A stretch of DNA of 6,535 bases from JAZGHN01 sp964496725 (lineage in GTDB: Bacteria; Chloroflexota; Dehalococcoidia; Dehalococcoidales; E44-bin46), in the NCBI GenBank assembly GCA_964496725.1, contig CAZCAS010000070.1, forward strand, positions 1-6,535. The letters are read 5' to 3'. The translations under genes were made by a program, and so were the position numbers. The notes below the pieces were generated by a model, which was given only the letters and a program-made list of their open reading frames with translations, did no database searches and was not told the origin of the DNA. Position 1 is the stretch's first letter. Every line of letters starts with the position of its first letter. Below, piece after piece: positions 1 through 5,328 of this stretch.

Positions 1-296
1 ATACTGCGGCTGCCCTGCGAGCTATAGAGGTAGAGGCAGAGGTCCTGCTGATGACAAAGAACAATGTTGATGGTGTTTATAGTGCCGACCCTACCAAAAA
101 TCGCAACGCCAAAAAGTTTGACAAACTCACTCACCTGGAGGCATTAAATCTGCGCTTGCAGGTGATGGATGCTACTGCCCTCTCCCTTTGCTTAGAAAAC
201 GGGTTACCCATAATCGTCTTTGACCTCCAGGTTCCTCACAGTATTGAGCGTGTTATAGTCGGCGAATCCATTGGCACGCTGGTGTGCAGTAGTTAG
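1..296 (+). CDS. pyrH: UMP kinase, C-terminal part (5' end outside window)
   Basis: Uridylate kinase phosphorylates UMP to UDP with ATP in the cytoplasm, in de novo pyrimidine nucleotide synthesis. The reading frame is open from base 3 and encodes the last 97 residues of a family that is usually about 240 long. Visible family features are the TALR-like helix, the segment VDGVYSADP that follows the strand ending in LLMTKNN, the segment MDATALSLCLENGLPIIVFDL, and the closing pattern RVIVGESIGTLV. These match the bacterial hexameric UMP kinases of the amino-acid-kinase fold rather than the eukaryotic NMP kinases. The stop codon at 294-296 lies 4 bp before the ribosome recycling factor start, the common pyrH-frr arrangement, so co-transcription and translational coupling are likely. 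Nothing suggests damage; the missing N-terminus is only the window edge. An internal ATG at 51 is not the true start. Confidence 0.96.
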   Translation, partial: TAAALRAIEVEAEVLLMTKNNVDGVYSADPTKNRNAKKFDKLTHLEALNLRLQVMDATALSLCLENGLPIIVFDLQVPHSIERVIVGESIGTLVCSS

Positions 297-300
297 GGAA

Positions 301-858
301 ATGATTGACGAAACTTTAAAAACTGTTAACCAAAAAATGCAGACTTCGATTAAGGTTCTGCAGGGAGAATTGGCTACCATCCGCACCGGACATGCCACCC
401 CTGGTCTGGTAGACCATATCAAGGTAGATTATGCCGGTGTTCCCACCCCTCTTAATCATCTTGCCAGCGTTTCTGCACCCCAGGTGAGGCTGCTTGTCAT
501 CCAACCCTGGGATAAAAGTAGCATACGCAGCATTGAGAAAGCCATCCAAAAATCTGACCTCGGGCTGAACCCCGTCAGTGATGGGAATATGATCCGGATA
601 AATATCCCACCCTTGAGTGAAGAGCGGAGACAAGAGCTAATCAGAGTAGCACGAGGGAAAGTGGAGAAGGAAAAAATAGTGATGCGTAACATAAGGCGCG
701 ATGCTATGGATGAGCTGAAGAAGTTGGAGAAAGACAAGGATATTTCACAAGACGACCTCAAGCGTGCCTTAGACCAGCTACAGAAGATCACTGATAGCTT
801 CACCGCTGATGCCGATAAGGTTGGACAAGACAAAGAAGCAGAGCTTGCCGAAGTGTAA
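301..858 (+). CDS. frr: ribosome recycling factor
   Basis: Ribosome recycling factor works with EF-G to split the post-termination ribosome. The frame is open from 271, but ATG 301 is the better start. It gives 185 residues, the standard family length, begins with the usual MIDETLK-like helix, and avoids overlapping pyrH. With this start, Arg132 falls in RNIRRDAMD (129-137) at the same number as the essential arginine of the E. coli protein. Domain I, the long three-helix bundle, covers about residues 1-29 and 106-185. Domain II, the small beta domain, is the part between, including VSAPQVRLLVIQPWD (57-71) and GLNPVSDGNMIRINIPPL (88-105). The usual RTGRA near residue 30 reads RTGHA here, a mild substitution. 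The only purine-rich site is AGGGA at 295-299, one base from the ATG and overlapping the pyrH stop, so translation probably depends on coupling to pyrH. Confidence 0.97.
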   Translation: MIDETLKTVNQKMQTSIKVLQGELATIRTGHATPGLVDHIKVDYAGVPTPLNHLASVSAPQVRLLVIQPWDKSSIRSIEKAIQKSDLGLNPVSDGNMIRINIPPLSEERRQELIRVARGKVEKEKIVMRNIRRDAMDELKKLEKDKDISQDDLKRALDQLQKITDSFTADADKVGQDKEAELAEV

Positions 859-890
859 CCATGGTAGAGAGTCCCAGCATCCCAATATTC

Positions 891-896
891 AGGTGG
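891..896 (+). promoter_or_regulatory. ribosome binding site of uppS
   Basis: AGGTGG lies 4 bases before ATG 901. It is a one-mismatch Shine-Dalgarno core and supports the 240-residue start of uppS rather than an internal methionine. Confidence 0.6.
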
Positions 897-900
897 CATA

Positions 901-1623
901 ATGGAAGCTGCTGCGTCAGCTAAAGAGAGAACGGACGGCCTTCCCAATCACATAGCTATTATCATGGATGGTAATGGTAGATGGGCAGAACAACATGGGT
1001 TGCCCAGATTTAAGGGACATGTGGCTGGAGTGGAAAGTGCCCGTTCCACAATTAGATACCTCAACAATAAATACCATATAAAGTATCTGACATTTTATGG
1101 CTTCTCCACCGAAAACTGGAATCGCCCCGAATTTGAGGTGAGCGGCATATTTAACCTTTTTGAAAGTATCCTGAATAAAGAAGCTCAGGAACTTCACGCA
1201 GAGGGGGTTAAACTTCGCCACCTCGGCCGCCTTGAGGAACTCCCCCAGGGCCTTCGTAAGACTATCGAGAGGGCTCTGGAGCTGACCAGGAACAACACCG
1301 GAATGACCCTTGGTTTCGCTTTCAACTACGGAGGGCGCACTGAAATTTTGGATGCGGTACGCCGTATTATATCTGAAGGCATCCCCCCTCAAAATATAGA
1401 CGAGGAGCTATTTGGTGATTATCTTTACACTGCTGGTTTGCCTGATGTTGACCTGCTCATTCGCACCGGCGGTGAGCTGCGTATAAGTAATTTCCTGATA
1501 TGGCAGGCAGCCTATAGTGAGTATTACTTCACCGATGTCCTATGGCCAGATTTCGATGAGAAAGAGATTGAGAAAGCGCTGCTTTCTTACAGACAGAGGG
1601 AAAGGCGCTTCGGTGGATTATAA
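901..1623 (+). CDS. uppS: isoprenyl transferase (undecaprenyl diphosphate synthase)
   Basis: This cis-prenyltransferase adds isopentenyl diphosphate units to farnesyl diphosphate, giving the C55 carrier lipid used for peptidoglycan and other surface glycans. It is soluble and acts at the inner membrane face. At 240 residues it has normal family length. All signature regions are present: HIAIIMDGNGRWA (17-29) with catalytic/Mg-binding Asp23 and the diphosphate-binding loop, FYGFSTENWNRP (65-76), FNYGGRTEI in the second half, and DLLIRTGGELRISNFLIWQ (184-202) with Arg188 and Arg194, the positions that bind isopentenyl diphosphate, followed by the WPDF segment. The gene lies 42 bp after frr and 28 bp before cdsA, the classic order. 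The chain length of the product (C55 or other) cannot be told from sequence alone, but the context favours undecaprenyl diphosphate. Confidence 0.96.
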   Translation: MEAAASAKERTDGLPNHIAIIMDGNGRWAEQHGLPRFKGHVAGVESARSTIRYLNNKYHIKYLTFYGFSTENWNRPEFEVSGIFNLFESILNKEAQELHAEGVKLRHLGRLEELPQGLRKTIERALELTRNNTGMTLGFAFNYGGRTEILDAVRRIISEGIPPQNIDEELFGDYLYTAGLPDVDLLIRTGGELRISNFLIWQAAYSEYYFTDVLWPDFDEKEIEKALLSYRQRERRFGGL

Positions 1624-1651
1624 TCAAAAAGTCGATTAGTATTATTTCCCA

Positions 1652-2488
1652 ATGCTTAAACAAAGAATTATAACCTCCGTCTGGTTCGTTTCCCTTCTGG
1701 TGATTGTTGTCTGGTTTGGCAGGGGGCCGGGATTTACGGCACTGATGATGATTTTCGGTACCCTGGCTGCCCTCGAATTCTATGGGATGGTAGCCACGGT
1801 AAAAATACCACCACTCACCTACTTCGGACTAACCTGGACAGCATTACTCATCCTCAGTCGCAATTCGGAGCTACTATCAGCCCTTCAGTCTTATTTTAAC
1901 CCTGGTCTATTTACGCCATTTCTATTAACCCTGGCTGTGGTACCACCACTAATCTGGCTACTATCACGACGGCAGAAAGGGGGGGCTTTTGCCACCTGGG
2001 CATGGACTATCGCTGGGATTATCTACATAGGGTGGATGTTAAGCCATCTGGTGGCGCTGAGGGGTCTCGAGTTGGGCAGAAACTGGGTGTTCTTTGTCCT
2101 GTTTGTCACCTGGGCATCTGATACTGCCGCCTTCTTCATTGGTCGGAAACTGGGCAAGCATAAGCTCGCTCCTAACATCAGCCCCGGCAAAACCTGGGAG
2201 GGGACTATAGGCGGGATATGTGCTGCCATAGCCATGAGCGCATTATTCTTTACCCCTACACCCTTCCAGCTCCCTCTCGTCTACTGGCAGGCAATACCCC
2301 TGAGCATAGCGGTCAGCATCCTCGGCCAACTTGGCGACCTGGTAGAATCCCTGCTTAAGCGCAATATGGGGGCAAAAGACTCGGGCAGGCTTATGCCAGG
2401 GCACGGAGGTCTCCTTGACCGTATGGATAGCATCATCTTCGCCGGTGTGGTGGTATACTATTTCGCCTCATTCGCAGGGCTTGGTTAA
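1652..2488 (+). CDS. cdsA: phosphatidate cytidylyltransferase (CDP-diacylglycerol synthase)
   Basis: CdsA makes CDP-diacylglycerol from phosphatidic acid and CTP in the cytoplasmic membrane, the branch point to all phosphoglycerolipids. The 278-residue protein is very hydrophobic, with about seven or eight membrane segments, for example around 7-22, 28-46, 58-68, 87-104, 116-133, 145-163, 184-200, 211-230 and 260-276; the exact count is uncertain. The family signature is complete at 233-259: SLLKR, then Lys242-Asp243, then HGGLLDRMD (251-259), whose acidic residues bind the catalytic metal. ASDTAAFFIGRKLGKHKLAP (155-174) and SPGKTWEG (177-184) are further conserved stretches. It starts 28 bp after uppS. 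No recognisable Shine-Dalgarno sequence precedes the ATG, where the upstream bases are T-rich. The usual next gene, dxr, is absent. Confidence 0.95.
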   Translation: MLKQRIITSVWFVSLLVIVVWFGRGPGFTALMMIFGTLAALEFYGMVATVKIPPLTYFGLTWTALLILSRNSELLSALQSYFNPGLFTPFLLTLAVVPPLIWLLSRRQKGGAFATWAWTIAGIIYIGWMLSHLVALRGLELGRNWVFFVLFVTWASDTAAFFIGRKLGKHKLAPNISPGKTWEGTIGGICAAIAMSALFFTPTPFQLPLVYWQAIPLSIAVSILGQLGDLVESLLKRNMGAKDSGRLMPGHGGLLDRMDSIIFAGVVVYYFASFAGLG

Positions 2489-2539
2489 CGGTGCTTGCCC
2501 ACCCTCATATAGATTAAAACCTGGGAATCGATTTGCAAC

Positions 2540-3172
2540 ATGACCAAAATCATTCTGATAAGACACGGTGAAACCGAGTGGAATGTGGAGGAGGTATTTC
2601 GGGGAAGGATTGACGTTGAGCTAAATGAAACCGGGATAAGAGAGGCAAGTTTGCTAGCCCAATACCTGAGCGATTCCGAGATAACCGCTATTTATTCCAG
2701 CCCTTTGAAACGTGCCCTGCAGACAGCCGAAATAATTGCTGGATACCATAAAATCAAGGTTGAAATCGCCCCTGAATTAGTCGATTTCGACTTCGGAGAG
2801 TGGCAGGGTCTATCCTGCCGGACAGTGGCGGATAAATATAAGCAACTTTACGCTCAGTGGCTCGAGAACCCCCTGGTGAAAATACCGGGTGCCGAAACCT
2901 TAGACGATGTCAGGAGCAGAGCCATGCGTCTGGTAAATAGCCTTGTCACCAAGTATGAAGGCGCCACTGTAGCATTAGTATCTCACCGAGTGGTAAACAA
3001 GGTGTTAATATGCGCCCTGCTGTCATTGGATAATTCATATTTTTGGAACATAAGAATAGATACCGCCGGAATCAGTATATTCACCTATGAGAACGGCAGG
3101 GTTGTCCTGATTAAGCACAATGACACCTCTTTTTTGGAGCCTATTCGGAAAGTTCCACTAAACGACTTTTAA
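2540..3172 (+). CDS. histidine phosphatase family protein (phosphoglycerate mutase superfamily)
   Basis: This is a 210-residue member of the branch-1 histidine phosphatase superfamily, which transfers phosphate from a small phosphoester through a phosphohistidine. The N-terminal motif LIRHGETEWN (6-15) carries Arg8 and nucleophile His9. IYSSPLKRALQTAEII (51-66) supplies Arg58, and VSHRVVNK (147-154) carries the second catalytic His149. The acid normally seen as Glu in the LxExxFG pattern reads LVDFDFGEWQG (80-90), so Asp82 seems to take that role. The residue after His149, usually Gly, is Arg150, as in a clade I recall from Chloroflexota and Actinomycetota. The substrate is unknown: family members include phosphoglycerate mutases, alpha-ribazole phosphatase (CobC) and broad phosphatases, and the sequence does not decide among them. 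It begins 51 bp after cdsA, with only a weak GGGA at 2523-2526. It may be the last gene of the housekeeping unit. Confidence 0.9.
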   Translation: MTKIILIRHGETEWNVEEVFRGRIDVELNETGIREASLLAQYLSDSEITAIYSSPLKRALQTAEIIAGYHKIKVEIAPELVDFDFGEWQGLSCRTVADKYKQLYAQWLENPLVKIPGAETLDDVRSRAMRLVNSLVTKYEGATVALVSHRVVNKVLICALLSLDNSYFWNIRIDTAGISIFTYENGRVVLIKHNDTSFLEPIRKVPLNDF

Positions 3173-3211
3173 TTTGTTCTCTATTTTTCTTCCCTTATCG
3201 CAGTGTTTAGC

Positions 3212-3242
3212 TTGACAGCTATTACACGATGGGTAGTACAAT
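3212..3242 (+). promoter_or_regulatory. putative sigma70-type promoter for mgtC-like, beta-CASP and radical SAM genes
   Basis: A perfect -35 hexamer TTGACA (3212-3217) is followed after 19 bp by TACAAT (3237-3242), five of six matches to the -10 consensus. Transcription would begin near 3249, leaving a short leader that contains the AAGGAG site at 3259-3264. The site lies in the 99 bp between the phosphatase stop and the preferred ATG of the next gene, the largest non-coding gap in the window. The spacer is 2 bp longer than ideal. I infer that it drives the three downstream genes. Confidence 0.6.
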
Positions 3243-3258
3243 TTCACCAGCACAACAA

Positions 3259-3264
3259 AAGGAG
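3259..3264 (+). promoter_or_regulatory. ribosome binding site that decides the mgtC-like start
   Basis: AAGGAG ends 7 bases before ATG 3272 but only 1 base before ATG 3266. It therefore selects 3272 and argues against the upstream in-frame ATG at 3203, which has no such site and precedes the predicted promoter. Confidence 0.75.
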
Positions 3265-3271
3265 TATGAGA

Positions 3272-3700
3272 ATGGAAGTTTGGCAGCTTACGCCGTGGCA
3301 TGAGCTGGACCTAGTGCTCCGACTTATCATGGCTAGCAGCATAGGCGCTCTGATAGGGTACGAGAGGGAACGCGCCGCAAAACCGGCGGGCTTCCGCACG
3401 CTTCTACTGGTTTGCCTGGGAGCCACCCTGTTCACCATCGCCTCTGGCTCTGGCTTCGGTCCACTAAGTGACCCGTCGAGAGTTGCCGCCGGTATAGTGG
3501 TTGGCATCGGCTTTCTGGGAGCTGGCACCATTATTCGAGGGGAGGAGCATGTAGTAGGACTGACCACCGCTGCTGCTATCTGGACGGTGGCAGCTATCGG
3601 TCTTGCCATTGGAGCAGGGCTCTATCTCATAGCATGGGTGACTACCGGTATAGTGTTCTTTGTGTTGCGTTTCCCGGGACTCCGACATCACAAGGGTTGA
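3272..3700 (+). CDS. MgtC/SapB family membrane protein, short form
   Basis: This 142-residue protein has the MgtC/SapB membrane domain. Family marks in order are the first helix with RLIMASSIGALIGYERE (17-33), AKPAGFRTLLLVCLGATLF (36-54), DPSRVAAGIVVGIGFLGAG (67-85), GLTTAAAIW (96-104) and AAIGLAIGAGLY (107-118), ending in a last hydrophobic helix (about 117-133) and a short basic tail. About four to five membrane segments are expected. Salmonella MgtC is longer, with a soluble C-terminal domain, and helps survival under low Mg2+ and in macrophages; this form lacks that domain and resembles SapB/YhiD. Its function here is unknown, and a magnesium link would only be an analogy. An in-frame ATG at 3203 would add 23 residues (MFSLTA...), but the promoter and ribosome binding site positions argue against it. 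The next gene follows after 32 bp. Confidence 0.9.
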   Translation: MEVWQLTPWHELDLVLRLIMASSIGALIGYERERAAKPAGFRTLLLVCLGATLFTIASGSGFGPLSDPSRVAAGIVVGIGFLGAGTIIRGEEHVVGLTTAAAIWTVAAIGLAIGAGLYLIAWVTTGIVFFVLRFPGLRHHKG

Positions 3701-3722
3701 AGAAAACCATAATCCGCCCGTA

Positions 3723-3728
3723 AAGGAG
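3723..3728 (+). promoter_or_regulatory. ribosome binding site of the beta-CASP gene
   Basis: AAGGAG, inside the longer purine run 3722-3729, ends 4 bases before ATG 3733. It fixes the start of the beta-CASP protein. Confidence 0.75.
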
Positions 3729-3732
3729 ATGT

Positions 3733-5295
3733 ATGCAGCTCACAGTCTATGACGGGGCAGACACCATCGGCGGCAACAAGATTCTGCTTGAAGACAACGG
3801 CGTTAATATTTTCTTCGATTTTGGCATTAACTTTCACCTTCGCAACCAGTACTTCGAGGAGTATTTGACTCCGCGTTCCCGACGGGGACTCCTCGACCTG
3901 TTCCATATGGGACTTCTACCACCTCTCCGTGGCATATACCGGCCAGACATGGAAGTACCCGATGTGGACATCTGGAGCAGAGTCCGTGCCCCCTACCCCA
4001 CCCGACAAATTGAGGTTCACGGCGTACTATTATCCCATGCCCACCTTGACCATAGCGGGCACATCTCCTTCCTCCGCCAGGATATCCCCGTGGTATCCAG
4101 TCTGACCACCGCCTATATCGCCAAGGCTATCCAGGACTCGACGAAGTCAGACTTTGAGAAAGAGGTGTGCTATCTGATACCGAAGGTGGAAAAAGATGGT
4201 CTGCTTGAGGCAGATAAAAATTGGAGAAAGGTTCCCGCAGAACAGCGCTCCTTCGGGATATACGACTGTGACCCTTCGCAGAAAGCGGGAGCCGAATTCT
4301 GGCAAACGATACCCGGCAGCAGAGAGATTGTTTCTCACCGCTTAAACAAGATAGAATCCATCCAAGGCTTGCCCATTAAGGCTTTCCCTGTGGACCACTC
4401 TATATTCGGCGCTACCGCCTTTGCTGTGGAAACGAGCCAGGGATGGGTAGTCTATACCGGTGACCTGAGGATGCATGGCAAACATGGCTCACTCACCAAG
4501 GCATTTGCCAAAGCGGCCAGGGCTCTCCATCCAGCGGCGCTAATTTGTGAGGGAACTCATGTTGATGCCGATAGTGCTATTGGCGAAGCTACGGTACATG
4601 CCAAGGCGCTGGAAGTTACTCGCCGTTGCCATTGCCTGGTAATAGCCGATTTTGGTCCCCGAAATCTGGAACGATTACTGACCTTCCGGGATATTGCCCA
4701 TGATTGCGGTCGAAAGCTGGTGGTTACCACTAAGGACATCTACCTGCTGGAGGCTGCCTCACTGGCTACGGACCTGATGACACCACCTGAACAAGATGAG
4801 GTGATATACCTCTACGGGAAACCTAAGAAATTGGAGAAATGGGAAGAGCAGATATATGACAGATATTCCGATAGGTGTATTGAACCTGACGAATTGAAAA
4901 AGAACGGTGCCGACTATATCCTATGTTTCAGTTTCTGGGATATCAACGAGCTTATCGAAATTGACCCTGAACCCGGGGCGGTTTATCTCTACTCTTCCAG
5001 CGAAGCCTTCGATGAGGAGCAGAAGCTGGACATAGTAAGGCTCAGCAACTGGCTAAACCGATTTCAGATACAGCCGGTAGGAGTCCCGGATGCCGACACG
5101 GGGAAGCCACTCGAAGATGAAAAATGGTTTCACGCCTCTGGACACATCACCGGCCCTGACCTGCTCAAGCTGATTGAAACCGTCGACCCGGGGGTGGTTA
5201 TTCCAGTCCACACTGAGAACCAGGAATTCTTCAGAAGTAACATCAACTCGAAGAAGCTACGCATTCCAGATAAAGGCATCCCTATCACACTATAA
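3733..5295 (+). CDS. metallo-beta-lactamase fold beta-CASP hydrolase, divergent RNase J-like
   Basis: This 520-residue protein has the full motif set of beta-CASP metallo-beta-lactamase nucleases. Motif I is FFDFGINF (27-34, Asp29). Motif II is SHAHLDH (101-107), the zinc-binding HxHxDH. The third motif is VDHSIFG (220-226, His222), and YTGDLRMHG (241-249) supplies Asp244. The beta-CASP signs are Glu273 in CEGTHVD (272-278, motif A), His467/His471 in HASGHI (467-472, motif B) and His493 in PVHTE (491-495, motif C). The 22-residue spacing from His222 to Asp244 matches RNase J1 as I recall it (142 to 164). The predicted role is metal-dependent RNA cleavage or 5'-3' trimming in the cytoplasm. 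Two insertions are unusual: about 38 extra residues between motifs I and II, and about 50 between motif II and His222. The insertions could change the substrate; a non-RNA hydrolase is possible. RNase J's C-terminal domain appears absent. Confidence 0.88.
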   Translation: MQLTVYDGADTIGGNKILLEDNGVNIFFDFGINFHLRNQYFEEYLTPRSRRGLLDLFHMGLLPPLRGIYRPDMEVPDVDIWSRVRAPYPTRQIEVHGVLLSHAHLDHSGHISFLRQDIPVVSSLTTAYIAKAIQDSTKSDFEKEVCYLIPKVEKDGLLEADKNWRKVPAEQRSFGIYDCDPSQKAGAEFWQTIPGSREIVSHRLNKIESIQGLPIKAFPVDHSIFGATAFAVETSQGWVVYTGDLRMHGKHGSLTKAFAKAARALHPAALICEGTHVDADSAIGEATVHAKALEVTRRCHCLVIADFGPRNLERLLTFRDIAHDCGRKLVVTTKDIYLLEAASLATDLMTPPEQDEVIYLYGKPKKLEKWEEQIYDRYSDRCIEPDELKKNGADYILCFSFWDINELIEIDPEPGAVYLYSSSEAFDEEQKLDIVRLSNWLNRFQIQPVGVPDADTGKPLEDEKWFHASGHITGPDLLKLIETVDPGVVIPVHTENQEFFRSNINSKKLRIPDKGIPITL

Positions 5296-5314
5296 ACCTC
5301 GGATACTGGATAGG

Positions 5315-5320
5315 AAGGAG
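5315..5320 (+). promoter_or_regulatory. ribosome binding site of the radical SAM gene
   Basis: AAGGAG ends 8 bases before ATG 5329, an ideal distance, and sets the start of the radical SAM protein. Confidence 0.75.
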
Positions 5321-5328
5321 ATATTTCA

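Noticed and set aside
271..300. Upstream in-frame ATG at 271 as the frr start
   Set aside because: It would overlap the pyrH coding end and add ten residues not seen in the family. ATG 301 gives the standard 185 residues and puts the key arginine at 132.
456..947. A 163-codon open frame on the minus strand across frr and the start of uppS
   Set aside because: It is antisense to two unmistakable genes, has serine-rich low-information composition, matches no family I know, and has no supporting start signals.
2470..2539. Possible promoter (TTGGTT ... TATAGA) and GGGC/GCCC hairpin between cdsA and the phosphatase
   Set aside because: The hexamer spacing is about 21 bp with poor -35 agreement, and the hairpin has only 4 pairs with no T-run. 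Neither is convincing.
3150..3205. Possible terminator after the phosphatase: AAAGT and ACTTT around the stop, followed by a T-rich stretch
   Set aside because: The stem is only 5 A/T-rich pairs with a 10-base loop, too weak for a rho-independent terminator. The T-rich stretch is interrupted.
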